A DNA stretch of 64,000 nt, from assembly GCF_000294775.2 (NCBI RefSeq), contig NZ_CP015507.1:124001-188000 (forward strand). The letters run 5' to 3'. Of this stretch, positions 1 to 9,897 are shown one piece after another. The stretch is from Cytobacillus oceanisediminis 2691. Its GTDB lineage: Bacteria; Bacillota; Bacilli; Bacillales; Cytobacillaceae. Each line of letters starts with the position of its first letter. Positions within the stretch are counted from its first letter, which is position 1. The notes beneath the pieces were generated by a model that had not been told where the DNA came from, searched no databases, and saw nothing but the letters and a program-made list of their open reading frames with translations. A program made the translations under genes and the position numbers.

Positions 1-208
1 AATATTCAAAATAAAATAACTAATCATAATATTAAGTAAATTCGATTAAGTTGTCAATAGTTCGATTCTCGAGATTTTGAATAGACTTTAATTAAACACT
101 AAAAATATAAAAGTTCTCAGTATTAAAATATGTCTCATTCTGCATAAATTCTTCAAATTTAAGAAATATAATTTAAATTAGCAGTTTCTTGAGAAACGGG
201 TGAATTAA

Positions 209-1603
209 TTGACAAAAATTTCGATTAAGCTTGGAATAGTATTCTTTCTAATTATCTTTAGCCTTGAGATTTTTATGTTTTTCTTTTTACATTCAGCCCT
301 TGTGGATTCAAGGATAGAAGAAGAGTTTCTATCTTTGCAGACAAGAGGCAACGCTCACAGGGATATACTGGAAAAACACTTTGATACAGATACAATCTCT
401 CATGTAACTTTAATGGAATCGGAGGCAAATACCGATGTCGTTATCACTGATATGAATGGTAAGATTCTTGGTTCATCAGTAAAGAGCTATGAGGTTCAAG
501 ACCATATTAACAGGTCAGACTCAGATATCCCTCGAGGTGGAGAGGTTGTTGATAATAACTGGAAAGAGGGAAAGTTTATCTCAACAGTTAGTCCAATAGA
601 TTTAGATGGCAAAACATCTGGCAAGGTTTTTATGTTTCAAGAAACAGAATCAATACATTCTTTAATTGAAAGAATTAATAAACATTTTATATTAACAGGA
701 TTAATAGCGGTTTTTTTAACCTTGATTGTTATCATTTTTCTTTCTAAAGGACTTGCAAAACCTTTAATAAAAATGAAGGAAGCTACTTCCAAAATTAGCA
801 AGGGAGATTTTACAATTTCACTCCCAAAGAACAGGAATGACGAACTCGGGGATTTAGCAGATTCTATTTCTCAGCTTGCCAGCGACTTGAATTATTTAAA
901 ACTAGAGCGAAACGATTTCTTAGCGAGCATTTCTCATGAATTAAGGACCCCCCTCACCTATATTAAGGGCTATGCAGATATTGTTCATAAACGCAATTTA
1001 TCCAATGAGGACCGTGACAAATATTTAAATATAATTCATGAGGAGGCGAATCGCCTTTCTGATTTAATTAAGGACCTTTTCGACCTAGCGAAAATGGACA
1101 AAAATTCATTTATAATACAAAAAAAAGCAATAGACTTAACTGACTTTATTACGAAAATTGAGCAAAAGTTTTCTCCTGCATTCCACGAAAAAGAAATGGA
1201 TTTTGAAGTAGTTTGTCCAGAAGGAGTATATATTATGGCTGATCCTATCAGACTTGAGCAAATCATCTTTAACTTGCTGGATAACGCTATTAAATACTCT
1301 CCATCTGGAGGCAAAACAATCCTTGCTGTCAGCAGCAAAAAGAAGGATGTCAGTATTAAGGTTCGAGATAATGGAAAAGGAATACCTGAAGAAGACCTGC
1401 CTTATATTTTAAACCGCTTTTATCGAGTAGATAAGTCCAGAACCAGATCTTTAGGAGGAACAGGTTTGGGGCTTGCCATAGTAAAGGAGCTTGTCCTTGC
1501 TCATGGTGGGACAATCTCAGTAAAAAGCAAGGAAGGCATCGGAACTGAATTTGAATTAGTCTTTAAAGGAGCAGATAGCATTGAAAACGATACTATTAGT
1601 TGA
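209..1603 (+). CDS. Membrane sensor histidine kinase (HAMP type)
   Basis: This is a 464-residue sensor kinase of an OmpR-type two-component system. It has an N-terminal membrane helix (about residues 8-30), an extracytoplasmic sensor segment, a second helix (about 160-180), a HAMP linker, and a dimerisation domain with the phospho-acceptor motif SHELRTPL (His243). N box (NLLDNAIKYS), G1 (DNGKGIP) and G2 (GGTGLGLAIVKEL) ATP-binding motifs are all visible. The start is TTG behind GGGTGA. The response regulator gene overlaps the 3' end by 23 bp, so the two are co-translated. The signal sensed cannot be read from the sequence; the neighbourhood suggests metal or envelope stress. The pair lies directly beside the large transposon insertion but is intact. 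Confidence 0.93.
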   Translation: MTKISIKLGIVFFLIIFSLEIFMFFFLHSALVDSRIEEEFLSLQTRGNAHRDILEKHFDTDTISHVTLMESEANTDVVITDMNGKILGSSVKSYEVQDHINRSDSDIPRGGEVVDNNWKEGKFISTVSPIDLDGKTSGKVFMFQETESIHSLIERINKHFILTGLIAVFLTLIVIIFLSKGLAKPLIKMKEATSKISKGDFTISLPKNRNDELGDLADSISQLASDLNYLKLERNDFLASISHELRTPLTYIKGYADIVHKRNLSNEDRDKYLNIIHEEANRLSDLIKDLFDLAKMDKNSFIIQKKAIDLTDFITKIEQKFSPAFHEKEMDFEVVCPEGVYIMADPIRLEQIIFNLLDNAIKYSPSGGKTILAVSSKKKDVSIKVRDNGKGIPEEDLPYILNRFYRVDKSRTRSLGGTGLGLAIVKELVLAHGGTISVKSKEGIGTEFELVFKGADSIENDTIS

Positions 1604-2258
1604 TGATGAATCCAGAATGTTAGATCTACTTGCGCTTTATTTAACCCCATTAGGTTATAAATGTGTTAAAAAGTCATCTGCGGTAGATGCAATAACGTAT
1701 ATAGAAACAAATCATGCCGATTTAATATTGTTAGATGTGATGATGCCTGAAATGGATGGCTGGACAGCATGCAAAGAATTCAAGAAAATTAGGGATATCC
1801 CGATTATCATGCTCACGGCCAGAAGTGAGAAGCCTGATATCGTTAAAGGGTTAAAAATAGGCGCAGATGATTATATTTTGAAACCATTTGATGAAGAAGT
1901 ACTTGTAGCAAGGATAGAAGCCGTACTTAGAAGAACTACAACAGAAGAAGAATTCCTCTCATTTAAAGGCCTATTACTTAAACCAGCTTCTTATGAACTT
2001 TATTTTGAAGATAAAGAGATCTTGCTCACACCTAAGGAGTTTGCGATGGTCCAGTTATTTATAAGTAACAGAAACAAGGTTTTCTCCAGAGATCACTTAA
2101 TTGAATCGGTTTGGGGATATGGAGTATCAATTGAAGACCGCACGATTGATTCGCATGTTAGAAATATTAGGGAAAAGTTGAGAAGGGCAGGATTTCCCGC
2201 GGATGAGTTTTTACTAACCGTTTGGGGTGTTGGATATAAATGGACTGGCAAGGAATAA
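1581..2258 (+). CDS. OmpR/PhoB-family response regulator
   Basis: The product has 225 residues: a receiver domain with acidic pocket DD (8-9), phospho-acceptor Asp52 (LLDVMMPEMDG) and Lys in LKPFD, followed by a winged-helix DNA-binding domain (about 130-222) with the typical LTPKEF and DRTIDSHVRNIREKL segments. The start is TTG, with AAAGGAG nine bases upstream inside the kinase gene. It is the cognate regulator of that kinase. The Tn3-type transposon inserted 10 bp after its stop codon and left the gene whole, but separated it from whatever originally lay downstream (now from 28723). Its targets are unknown; phased direct repeats near several right-hand promoters are candidates. Confidence 0.94.
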   Translation: MKTILLVDDESRMLDLLALYLTPLGYKCVKKSSAVDAITYIETNHADLILLDVMMPEMDGWTACKEFKKIRDIPIIMLTARSEKPDIVKGLKIGADDYILKPFDEEVLVARIEAVLRRTTTEEEFLSFKGLLLKPASYELYFEDKEILLTPKEFAMVQLFISNRNKVFSRDHLIESVWGYGVSIEDRTIDSHVRNIREKLRRAGFPADEFLLTVWGVGYKWTGKE

Positions 2259-2263
2259 AACTC

Positions 2264-2268
2264 TATTT
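2264..2268. repeat. Target-site duplication (left copy, TATTT) of the 26-kb transposon
   Basis: TATTT directly precedes the left terminal repeat. The identical TATTT follows the right terminal repeat at 28718-28722. A 5-bp duplication is the hallmark of Tn3-family transposition and shows the two ends moved together as one unit. Confidence 0.93.
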
Positions 2269-2311
2269 GGGGCAGTACCAGCGTTCGTGCAACCAGGGGC
2301 AAAGTAAATCT
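2269..2311 (+). repeat. Left terminal inverted repeat of the Tn3-family transposon
   Basis: The element starts with GGGGCAGTACCAGCGTTCGT and matches the reverse complement of 28675-28717 at 41 of 43 positions; the only differences are bases 3 and 4. A GGGG-type end of about 38-45 bp is typical of Tn3-family termini. Confidence 0.95.
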
Positions 2312-2348
2312 GAGAAATGATCGACAGAATTCCTTTGTCCGATGGTTG

Positions 2349-2915
2349 CTACTCGATTTTATTGTTATTTTGCATCTTACGATACAAAGTCATGCGAGAA
2401 ATACCAGCCTTCTCGGCAGCATCAGTACGACTCAACCCTTGGTCCATAAGATACAAGGCATACTTAACCTTTTCCTCATCGGTTTTCGGTCTTCCAGGAT
2501 ATTTTCCTCGTTTCCTTGCAGCCAGAATCCCTTCTTTTGTCCGTTCAGAAGTTAAATCTCTCTCAAATTGAGCAATACCTGCAAAGATAGTAAACAACAT
2601 TTTCCCATGTGCTGTTGTTGTATCAAGCCAGGATTCCTTTAAACTTTTTAAATGCGCTCCCTTTTGTGAAATGAGTTCTGTAATTTCAATAAGGTCTTTC
2701 GTAGAACGGGATAGACGAGTCAGATCCGTCACAGCAACCGTATCGTTCATTCGCAAAAATTCCAACATACGATTCAACTCCGGTCGCTCTCGTTTCGTAC
2801 CGGTTACTTTTTCAAAGAAAATGCGATCACACCCAAATTCTTCAAGTTGTTTCTTTTGGCGATCCAAATTTTGATCAAATGTAGAAACACGCATATAGCC
2901 AAACTTCATGTTCAT
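2349..2915 (-). CDS. tnpR: Serine resolvase/invertase (TnpR-type)
   Basis: The product is a 188-residue small serine recombinase that resolves cointegrates formed during Tn3-type replicative transposition. The N-terminal catalytic domain carries YMRVSTFDQN with nucleophile Ser11, and the conserved arginine segments DLTRLSRS and FERDLTSERTKEG. The C-terminal part (about 140-185) is a Hin-like helix-turn-helix (SRTDAAEKAGISRMTLYRKM). Length and motif order match the Tn3 resolvase family. It reads towards the left terminal repeat, and the presumed res site lies directly upstream (2950-3066), as expected for an autoregulated resolvase. The gene appears complete. Confidence 0.95.
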   Translation of the reverse strand: MNMKFGYMRVSTFDQNLDRQKKQLEEFGCDRIFFEKVTGTKRERPELNRMLEFLRMNDTVAVTDLTRLSRSTKDLIEITELISQKGAHLKSLKESWLDTTTAHGKMLFTIFAGIAQFERDLTSERTKEGILAARKRGKYPGRPKTDEEKVKYALYLMDQGLSRTDAAEKAGISRMTLYRKMQNNNKIE

Positions 2916-2949
2916 CCTCTCCTATTGTACCAAAATCGATTCGTGATAA

Positions 2950-3066
2950 ATATTGTTACGAATAATATTGTTACATATTTTTGTTACGCTCATTATACGA
3001 GTTAGCTAGAGTAAAAGTTGATCATTACTACACGTAACAAAAATGTTCGTTTTTGTTACGTGTAGT
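2950..3066. other. Probable res site of the transposon resolvase
   Basis: The upstream region of tnpR contains repeated TTGTTAC boxes (about 2953, 2968, 2980) and a perfect 17-bp inverted repeat (3027-3043 and 3050-3066, arm ACTACACGTAACAAAAA) around a 6-bp spacer. Clustered inverted subsites beside a serine resolvase gene are how res sites look; subsite assignment is inferred. Confidence 0.7.
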
Positions 3067-3149
3067 ACAAAAAAAGCTTATTATTAAAAATAATAATGTT
3101 TATGATATTTATTTTATGTACTATTTGGGATCTAATACAATAAATAGAA

Positions 3150-3196
3150 AAGATAAGACTGATTTCTCCAACACTAAGGTGAATTAGCCTTATCTT
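3150..3196 (-). terminator. Possible terminator after the ligase gene
   Basis: AAGATAAG at the left pairs with CTTATCTT at the right, with partial pairing continuing inward, and a T-rich run follows on the minus strand. It lies about 95 bp after the ligase stop. The long loop keeps confidence low. Confidence 0.35.
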
Positions 3197-3291
3197 TATA
3201 TGTCCAGAGCAAAAACGTGAATTTAATACTTTAAGCAAATTTGAAATCTCTTAGCGTACAGAATATACGTCAATGTTATTTAATATTTGTT

Positions 3292-4686
3292 TTATTTAAG
3301 ATAATCAATCAAAACATGCTGGTACTTTCCACTTTTAAGGTGCCTTTGTGGCAATTCTTCCGATTTTTCTATTGAAAGGTTAGTTAGTCCCTGGGTAGCA
3401 AAGTAATCTAGAAGAGCTTCTCTAACATTTTCCCAAATCTGATCTCTAGGATTACCCTCGTCTACTTCTAAACGTACTGTTAATTTATCCGGTGCCGTTT
3501 GAATCAGTTGAAAACGCCTTACTCCTGGTATTTCCTCAACAATAGTTTTGAGAGCCATGGGCAGAATATGAATGATTTGACAGTTGGGGGTAGAGAATTT
3601 CAAAATGTCATCCGTTCTCCCTTCAACTTGTACTACTGGGAATGGTCTTCCGCATTTGCATGGTTCCGAAAACATGGTGACACGGTCAGTTAGTTCATAA
3701 CGAATAAGGGGCTGAATTCTGTTGGCCAGATTTGTAATTAAAACCGAATGGGATTGTTTTCCTGGTGGCACAGGTTGGTAAAATTCATCTACGGGTTCAA
3801 ATATAATCCAATCGGTATTTACATGAAACTGACCTTCTTCACATTCGAAAGTCATGGCTGTTGCTTCTGTACCGCCGTAAAGATCTAGAACGCGAGCTTG
3901 GAAAAAAGATTCTAGTTTCGCACGAACATTTGGATATAACTTTTCTCCCCCCAAAAGGATTGCAACAGGCTGAATATTTAACCGACCTGCTTTTTGTTCC
4001 TCTGCTAGAATTTCCATCGCTGTTGCATACCCCCCAATTAAGGCTGGTTGATATTCATTCAATTCTTTTACAAGCGTGGAAAGGGGGGATTGGATAGAAA
4101 AAGCTCTAATTTTTCCGTTTGATGGATTTTTTAAACGCAGACGTTCAGCTGTGCTGAATGCCGTAAAATGACCAGCTGTAGAACATACCGCCGCATTTCG
4201 TCCGCCTTTTGCTGCCACTTTCAATATGTCACTCCATATCAATTTTGTTGTTCCGCGAATCGCCATCAATGTTTTCATGATTGTATCTGAACTTTTATCC
4301 TGAATAAAGATTCCGGGTACCCCGGTTGACCCTGAAGTGGTCGAAACCATATAGCGTTCTAAATAAAGTTGTCCAACTAATGACATATCTGACACAAATT
4401 CTTTCACACTTTCGATGGATACTTCTGGGTCAGTCACCCAATCATTAAAATTGGCCATGAGTTCTGATTTCGTGACTGGTGGGATTTGCTGTAAGCTTGA
4501 AATCCGTTCAGGCAACAGGCTGTATTTTTGTGCGTAATATTGAGAGTTTGATCTTGCAAAACTAATAAGGTCAGGTAAACGAGATTGTTGCCGAGAGAGA
4601 ATGTCTTCTGGTTTGCCTCGTTTAACCTTCCAGATATCCATAACTGCTTTTAAAGGTGAAATATTCTCCATGTATGTCATTCCCAT
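3292..4686 (-). CDS. Adenylate-forming ligase, phenylacetate-CoA ligase (PaaK) family
   Basis: The 464-residue product has adenylate-forming enzyme signatures: a Ser/Thr/Gly-rich phosphate loop (TTSGSTGVPG, about residue 115), DLYGGTEATA, and the hinge-side motif IRYELTD followed by a C-terminal lid domain (RTDDILKF onward). Family members make acyl-adenylates and often acyl-CoAs (phenylacetate-CoA ligase, coenzyme F390 synthetase types). The substrate here is unknown. It lies 101 bp after a SAM methyltransferase gene on the same strand, opposite a CadC-like regulator, so the pair may be metal-inducible. A decayed copy of its 3' portion occurs in the nested element at 20850-21222, which suggests this gene has travelled with the metal genes before. 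Confidence 0.8.
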   Translation of the reverse strand: MGMTYMENISPLKAVMDIWKVKRGKPEDILSRQQSRLPDLISFARSNSQYYAQKYSLLPERISSLQQIPPVTKSELMANFNDWVTDPEVSIESVKEFVSDMSLVGQLYLERYMVSTTSGSTGVPGIFIQDKSSDTIMKTLMAIRGTTKLIWSDILKVAAKGGRNAAVCSTAGHFTAFSTAERLRLKNPSNGKIRAFSIQSPLSTLVKELNEYQPALIGGYATAMEILAEEQKAGRLNIQPVAILLGGEKLYPNVRAKLESFFQARVLDLYGGTEATAMTFECEEGQFHVNTDWIIFEPVDEFYQPVPPGKQSHSVLITNLANRIQPLIRYELTDRVTMFSEPCKCGRPFPVVQVEGRTDDILKFSTPNCQIIHILPMALKTIVEEIPGVRRFQLIQTAPDKLTVRLEVDEGNPRDQIWENVREALLDYFATQGLTNLSIEKSEELPQRHLKSGKYQHVLIDYLK

Positions 4687-4787
4687 CTCTCTATTTTAAT
4701 TTTATGGTCAATACTATTTACAGTAAAATGGACATTAAAAATTACATGTGCTAAAAATGCAAGAAGTCTGATAAAAAATCAAAAAGC

Positions 4788-5450
4788 TTATGGCTTAAAA
4801 GCTTTATATGCTCTTAGTGTGCCCGTGATAGTAGAAAATTGACCAGTTTCTTCAATTGAGACAAATCCAGTTTCTTTTAATAGATTAGGAATTATCCCTT
4901 TTACATGATTTGAAGTTGTTTCAAACCCATCTAAAAATTGAATAGAGAAAAATGCAACACGCATCAGCCAATTTTGTGGCTTTTCAAAATCAATAATATG
5001 GAATTGGCCACCAGACCTGAGTGTCCGATAAACTTCTTCAAATGTTTTCTTTTTCATTTCTTGAGTTAAATGATGAATAAATAAACTTGTAAATATGTGA
5101 TGAAATAGATTATTGGAAAAGGGCAGTTTATCAGAAAACCCTTCCTCAAAGGTGATATTATTAACTTGAGTTTCTTTAATTTTCCCCTTAGCAATTGATA
5201 ATATTTTAGGATCAGCATCAACCCCAATTACTTGCACACCAGGTTGTGATTGCTGTATTAAAAGTGCAAGTGTACCTGTACCGCAAGCTAAATCCATTAT
5301 CGTTTCATTTGGTTGGAGGGTAGCTTGCTTAACTAAATGCGTTTTGAACTTTTTTTCTTGCATTCCCCATTGAATTAATGGATCATAAAATCGAGTCATC
5401 CAATGGTATTTTAGTGCAGGTATATACTCACCTTTCTTGTTTTTATCCAT
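4788..5450 (-). CDS. Class I SAM-dependent methyltransferase
   Basis: The product has 220 residues with a Rossmann-type methyltransferase core: motif I IMDLACGTGTLALL (about 52-66), the acidic GVDADP that binds the SAM ribose, and a C-terminal segment RTLRSGGQFHIIDFEKP typical of UbiE/Methyltransf_11 proteins. The acceptor is unknown. It is the first gene of a two-gene unit with the PaaK-like ligase and is divergent from the CadC-like regulator at 5676. The shared 225-bp intergenic region contains a CadC-type palindrome, so metal control of both directions is plausible. The start ATG has a modest AGGG site upstream. Confidence 0.8.
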   Translation of the reverse strand: MDKNKKGEYIPALKYHWMTRFYDPLIQWGMQEKKFKTHLVKQATLQPNETIMDLACGTGTLALLIQQSQPGVQVIGVDADPKILSIAKGKIKETQVNNITFEEGFSDKLPFSNNLFHHIFTSLFIHHLTQEMKKKTFEEVYRTLRSGGQFHIIDFEKPQNWLMRVAFFSIQFLDGFETTSNHVKGIIPNLLKETGFVSIEETGQFSTITGTLRAYKAFKP

Positions 5451-5595
5451 TAAACATGCATCCCTTCATTCATAATAAGTTATGATTTTTTGGTTATTCT
5501 CACGCGTTTTTGTTAAGAGCCGATATAAAGTAACACGTGAATCAGATATACTTACGTCTTCAGACATAAGAGAATATGAAACACTTCGCTTCTTT

Positions 5596-5645
5596 ATTCA
5601 AGTAAATATTTGAATGTTGACATGAAAGCTTACTCATTATAAGCT
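5596..5645 (+). promoter_or_regulatory. CadC-type operator and promoter for the ArsR-family regulator
   Basis: The palindrome ATTCAAGTAAATATTTGAAT (5596-5615) abuts a -35 box TTGACA (5617-5622), with TAAGCT 17 bp downstream (5640-5645). The palindrome is nearly the same as those at 10510, 20456, 20502 and 21296, the known shape of CadC/SmtB operators. Confidence 0.75.
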
Positions 5646-5675
5646 AATCACATATTTTTTAATGAGGTGGGAGAA

Positions 5676-6056
5676 TTGTCTTTAGTTGATAAAAATATGA
5701 AAGATACTCTAAAAGATGAATGTGAAATCTATTGTTATGACCCTGTAAAAGTATCAAAGTTACAAGATTTGTTAAGTTCTAAAAGTACACTTCATCTATC
5801 AAAAAAATTTAAACTTCTTGCTGATGAGACAAGATTAAAAATTATTCTTTCATTAGCTATAGAAGGGGAACTTTGCGTTTGTGATGTCGCTAATATTATT
5901 CATTCCTCAATAGCTACAGCTTCTTATCATTTACGGTTTTTAAAAAAATCAGGTGTAGCTAATTATAGAAAGGAAGGTAAATTAGCATTTTACTATATCG
6001 ATGATGAAATTTTCAAGTCGATGGTATTACTCTCTTTTCATCATAAGGAGCCTTGA
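5676..6056 (+). CDS. ArsR/SmtB-family metal-sensing repressor, CadC-like
   Basis: A winged-helix repressor of the CadC type (126 residues from the TTG at 5676). Cd/Pb/Zn binding releases such proteins from palindromic operators. The two N-terminal cysteines (CEIYC) and the ELCVCDV pair in the recognition region reproduce the four-cysteine CadC metal site. C-terminal Asp/His residues (DDE, FHH) resemble the dimer-interface zinc site. TTG is preferred because GAGGTG lies six bases upstream; an in-frame GTG at 5667 overlaps that ribosome binding site. It is monocistronic, divergent from the methyltransferase-ligase unit, and has a CadC-type operator in its own promoter, so autoregulation is likely. 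It is a clear paralogue of the regulator at 20073. Confidence 0.88.
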   Translation: MSLVDKNMKDTLKDECEIYCYDPVKVSKLQDLLSSKSTLHLSKKFKLLADETRLKIILSLAIEGELCVCDVANIIHSSIATASYHLRFLKKSGVANYRKEGKLAFYYIDDEIFKSMVLLSFHHKEP

Positions 6057-6119
6057 ATAGGAGTATAATTCGGATGTGTTTATAAAAAATTTAAAAGAAT
6101 TTTATCGATTTACATAGTT

Positions 6120-6146
6120 GGAGGGGATTTAAAAATTCACCCCTCC
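6120..6146. terminator. Small GC-rich hairpin between convergent genes
   Basis: GGAGGGG pairs with CCCCTCC across a 13-base AT-rich loop. It sits between the convergent regulator and resC genes. No clear T tract follows on either strand, so a terminator role is only a guess. Confidence 0.35.
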
Positions 6147-6224
6147 AAGAACATGGATAAAAAATGAATTTATTTTTTTCATAGTAAACTTTTACTTTTA
6201 AAAAAACCCTCTTAATTAATTCCT

Positions 6225-7400
6225 TTACGCATATGAGTGTAAACCAGCAATAATTAGATTAACGAAAATCAGGTTAAAAATAATAATTCCAAAACCTATA
6301 ACTCCGAGCCATGCTGATTTTTCACCATGCCAACCTTTCGATAAGCGGAGGTGTAAATAGGCAGCATAAAATAACCATGTAATTAATGCCCATACTTCCT
6401 TAGGATCCCATCCCCAGAAACGGGTCCACGCAATTTGAGCCCAGATCATCGCAAAGATGAGTGCACCTAAAGTGAATACCGGAAAACCTATTGCAACCGA
6501 TCTGTATCCAATTTCATCAACCAAATCAAGTTTGATATTCTTCGTTAATGGCTGAAGCGCTGCAGCAATTCTTTTTCTTAAAATCAGCCTTAGAATTCCG
6601 TATAAAAATAAACCAGTAACAACAGACCAAATGACTGTGTTTAATTTTCCTGCTGCGATAATCGCTGGTACCTCAACAAGAGCTTCCATTTTACCTTTTG
6701 TAAGTAATTCACCTTGATTTGGCCCTACAATTGAAGGTAGATTATATGTCATTTCAACCTCTTGATCATTTTTATCCACCCATTTGTAGACGGCTTCATA
6801 CTCCACTCCTCTGAAAATACTTGTAATCACTACAAAAGCAAGTGTCGCTACAATCGTGTACATAACAACCTCAAGCCAAAAAGTCTCTTTTGAGCGTTTC
6901 GTCTGATCAACAGAACGAAGTAAATAAATGACCCCTGCAATGAAACTACTGGCTAAAATAGCTGAACCTAGTGCAGTTGTTGTTACATGGATGGCAAGCC
7001 AATCGCTTTGCAGTGCTGGAATTAATGGAGAAATGTCTGTGGGAAACATACTCCCATAAGCAATAATCAATAATGTTATTGGTAAAGTAAACAAACCTAA
7101 TACAGCTACCTTATAGATAAAATAAAGAATTATGAAAGCCAGGACCATCATCATGCTAAAGGCTGTAATAAATTCAAACATATTACTAACAGGCGCTTGT
7201 CCAGAAGCGACCCATCGAGTAATAAAATATCCCAAATGGGAAGCAAAAGCTAGAATAGTGATAGTTATTGCGACTTTTGCCCATTTACTTGGTTTTTCGT
7301 ATTGTTGTCTCTTATCTCGAATGGCTCCTCCAAATAAAAATGTTGCAACTAGATATAGTAAGAATGCTGCATATAATAAGTTACTGCTAAGAGCTACCAC
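6225..7400 (-). CDS. resC: Cytochrome c maturation protein ResC/CcsA (system II)
   Basis: A 391-residue polytopic membrane protein of the CcmC/CcsA family. It works with ResB to carry heme across the membrane and attach it to apocytochrome c. The tryptophan-rich WWD-type heme-handling motif is visible near the C-terminus ([15 protein letters not shown]), with about eight hydrophobic segments and conserved His residues around it. The length matches the Bacillus protein. The start is GTG behind AAAGGAGG, 22 bp after resB, so the two are co-transcribed. It is the last gene of resA-ccdA-resB-resC. The cluster sits in a transposon, not in the usual res locus with the resDE sensor genes, so it is probably a second copy. 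Confidence 0.93.
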   Translation of the reverse strand: MVALSSNLLYAAFLLYLVATFLFGGAIRDKRQQYEKPSKWAKVAITITILAFASHLGYFITRWVASGQAPVSNMFEFITAFSMMMVLAFIILYFIYKVAVLGLFTLPITLLIIAYGSMFPTDISPLIPALQSDWLAIHVTTTALGSAILASSFIAGVIYLLRSVDQTKRSKETFWLEVVMYTIVATLAFVVITSIFRGVEYEAVYKWVDKNDQEVEMTYNLPSIVGPNQGELLTKGKMEALVEVPAIIAAGKLNTVIWSVVTGLFLYGILRLILRKRIAAALQPLTKNIKLDLVDEIGYRSVAIGFPVFTLGALIFAMIWAQIAWTRFWGWDPKEVWALITWLFYAAYLHLRLSKGWHGEKSAWLGVIGFGIIIFNLIFVNLIIAGLHSYA

Positions 7401-7422
7401 ATCATTTCCTCCTTTACGAATT

Positions 7423-9057
7423 TTAGCTTTTCTCGTTTGTTTGATCGGTTAGTTCTTGAATGCTGGTTTCTTTTAAAATACGGTTCACTTCATTTTGAAT
7501 ACCATACCAATTTTTATTTGTATGTCCTGCAATTAATACGTTGTCACCATCCCGTCTAATCCATATACGTCTATGATTCCAATACATTCCTTGAATAACT
7601 CCAATCATGAAAATAGCACCGCCAACTCCAAGAAACCATAACGTATTATCTTTCCGAACTGTAAGGGCTGACAGGTTTTTTGTTTCAACGCCTTCAAATT
7701 TCATTTTAAATTGATTATCTTCGTCTGGGTCAAACGTTTGTTTAATGGCAACAAAGCTTCTTTCACCTTCTGGTTTTTCAGGAGATATCATGTTAAACAC
7801 AAATGCTGGATTGTCGGGAACGCGGTTTTTTGTATCAGGTACACCTTCACTATTGAAATAGAAGTTTGGCAAATAAGTCACAATTTCAACTTTATACCCA
7901 TTGCCTAAATCATACTCCTTCTTTGGTTCTAACAAATCAACTTTAATCTTGCCAAAACTTTCTTCTGTCTCTTTGTCTACTAAATTAAAATTAAACTTAT
8001 TTAGTTCATTTAATTTATAAGAGGTTTGATAAAGAGCATATGAATCGTGTTTTAAGGGGTAATTAACTCTAATTTGTTCATCTTTTATCTTTTCAAGTTC
8101 AGGTTCTGCCCCGTGAACAATTTCACCCTTTCGTTCATACAAAATCACGTTTGTTTGAAAGTTTTTAACGACATTTCCATCACCGACCCGTGAAAGAGTA
8201 TTAGCAAAAACTTCATCCTCTTGATCTTTTTGATAGGTATCCATAATGAACTTATCGCTGGTTAAATAGTATTTTCCATCGGTTCCTGGGATAACACTTG
8301 TTTCACCGTCACGAATCCAGAGCATTTCGTCTACATACATCCCCGGCACAAATCGCAGCATTCCTCCAATAAGGAAAATAATTAGTCCAACATGGTTCAC
8401 ATAAGGTCCCCATCTTGAAAATCGACTTTTTTCAGCTAAAAAATGACCATTTTCTTCACGTACTTGATAACGCTTCCTTTCCAAGTTGGATATTATCAAA
8501 TCCAGTTGTTCATCAAGCTTCTCTTCGACTTTTGTTTCACTGAAAAGACGTTGTCTACTCAAGAAACTTTTATGACGTGTAATCCCTTGTTTGTTCAAAG
8601 CGCGATACAATGGAATAAACCGGTCCAAACTCGCGATAACAAGTGATATACCTAGAGCTGCTATTAATAAAAAATACCACCATGAACCATACAGATTGTG
8701 AAAACCTAATTCATAATACAGTTGTCCAAGAAATCCATATTCATCTTTATAAAAGTCTTTTGGAACAACCGTTTGAGGTATATATATCTCTTGAGGAAAA
8801 ATTGTTCCAATTGCAGAAGCAATTAAGAGGAGAACAATTATCCAAACCCCTACTTTAACGGATGAGAAAAAGTTCCAAATCTTATCTATAAGTGACTTTT
8901 TATATGTTTGTGAGCGTCTTGCGCTTCCATCGTATCTCATATCCAATAGTTTTTCAGAAACTTCATTCTTGCTATTACCGATATTGCGTCCACAAGATTC
9001 ACAAAGAAGCGTTCCATATGGAATAGAGTGACCACATACGCATTTGACATGTTCCAT
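7423..9057 (-). CDS. resB: Cytochrome c maturation protein ResB/Ccs1
   Basis: The product has 544 residues, the usual length for Bacillus ResB. It starts with a short zinc-ribbon-like Cys cluster (CVCGH and CESCG, residues 7-23), then three closely spaced membrane helices, a large extracytoplasmic domain (about 270-480) and a final helix. Ccs1/ResB binds apocytochrome c and forms the heme lyase with ResC. ATG follows AAGGAG at good spacing. It is third in resA-ccdA-resB-resC; the 103-bp gap after ccdA is the largest in the operon. Nothing suggests damage. Confidence 0.93.
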   Translation of the reverse strand: MEHVKCVCGHSIPYGTLLCESCGRNIGNSKNEVSEKLLDMRYDGSARRSQTYKKSLIDKIWNFFSSVKVGVWIIVLLLIASAIGTIFPQEIYIPQTVVPKDFYKDEYGFLGQLYYELGFHNLYGSWWYFLLIAALGISLVIASLDRFIPLYRALNKQGITRHKSFLSRQRLFSETKVEEKLDEQLDLIISNLERKRYQVREENGHFLAEKSRFSRWGPYVNHVGLIIFLIGGMLRFVPGMYVDEMLWIRDGETSVIPGTDGKYYLTSDKFIMDTYQKDQEDEVFANTLSRVGDGNVVKNFQTNVILYERKGEIVHGAEPELEKIKDEQIRVNYPLKHDSYALYQTSYKLNELNKFNFNLVDKETEESFGKIKVDLLEPKKEYDLGNGYKVEIVTYLPNFYFNSEGVPDTKNRVPDNPAFVFNMISPEKPEGERSFVAIKQTFDPDEDNQFKMKFEGVETKNLSALTVRKDNTLWFLGVGGAIFMIGVIQGMYWNHRRIWIRRDGDNVLIAGHTNKNWYGIQNEVNRILKETSIQELTDQTNEKS

Positions 9058-9160
9058 TCTAAAACTCCTTACGATTTAATTCTTAAAAATTTATTTAACA
9101 AAATACTTCTAACTTTTAAGATTTGCTTTTTAATCCCATTAAAAATGATGATAATCCACT

Positions 9161-9868
9161 TTAAAATCCAGTAAATCCTCCGAACAAACTAGTTAAGACT
9201 GCAATAATTTTTGTCATCATATTAAAGTACAATAATCCCCCCATCAAAATCATCAAAATGCCTCCTATAGACATAAAGATTGCACTGTGTTTCTTTAGAA
9301 AAGTCATTTTATCGATAAATAAAGACATTAATAGAAATGGAATAGAAAAACCTAAGACATAGAAAACCATGTATAGTAGTCCTTTTCCTGGGTCTGATAC
9401 ACCTAACGCAATGACTCCTGCAAGGATTGGACCGGTGCAAGGAGTCCATCCAGCAGCAAAACCAATTCCAATCAAAATTGATCCTATATAACCTGAAGGT
9501 CTTTTTTGAAAATGAATTTTCTTATCAGAAAGTAAGAAATCAAATTTAAGAACCCCAGTTAAAACTAAACCAAAAAACACCATTACAATAGCCCCAAGTT
9601 GTCTTAACAAGTCTTGATAATCCATAAAGAACGTCCCTATAAAAGAAGTGGAAAGCCCCAAAGCTAAAAAGATAATGGAGAATCCAACTAGAAATAAGAT
9701 AGTGTGTAAAAAAGCTTTCCTTCTTAAAATACCTTTTCCTTCCTTTAGATCATTAATGGAGACTCCTGTAATATATGAAAGAAAAGCCGGATACAAAGGA
9801 AGGGAACAAGGTGAAATAAATGATAAAAGACCTGCACCAAATGCTAGAAACAAGCTTATTTGTTCCAA
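9161..9868 (-). CDS. ccdA: Thiol-disulfide electron carrier CcdA
   Basis: A 235-residue, six-helix membrane protein of the CcdA/DsbD family. It passes reducing equivalents from cytoplasmic thioredoxin to extracytoplasmic ResA. The conserved paired cysteines appear in helix 1 (FISPCSLPLYPAFLSY) and helix 4 (GWTPCTGPIL), each with flanking prolines. The length equals that of Bacillus CcdA. The start is TTG behind AAGGTGG. It sits 29 bp after resA, an arrangement that puts the whole thiol-reduction branch beside the heme lyase. The disulfide relay is chemically exposed to thiophilic metals such as Cd, which may explain its presence in this element. Confidence 0.93.
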   Translation of the reverse strand: MEQISLFLAFGAGLLSFISPCSLPLYPAFLSYITGVSINDLKEGKGILRRKAFLHTILFLVGFSIIFLALGLSTSFIGTFFMDYQDLLRQLGAIVMVFFGLVLTGVLKFDFLLSDKKIHFQKRPSGYIGSILIGIGFAAGWTPCTGPILAGVIALGVSDPGKGLLYMVFYVLGFSIPFLLMSLFIDKMTFLKKHSAIFMSIGGILMILMGGLLYFNMMTKIIAVLTSLFGGFTGF

Positions 9869-9897
9869 GAAGATACCACCTTACTGTTTATTTAGCT

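Noticed and set aside
1..208. A partial gene at the left edge
   Set aside because: All frames are interrupted and the sequence is very AT-rich; it appears to be the promoter region of the kinase gene.
2671..2874. Plus-strand frames within the resolvase gene
   Set aside because: Shadow frames of the conserved resolvase on the minus strand, with no start signals.
3027..3066. The TTGTTACG palindrome as a CRISPR-like or attachment repeat
   Set aside because: Only one inverted unit is present, directly upstream of a resolvase gene, which is better explained as part of res.
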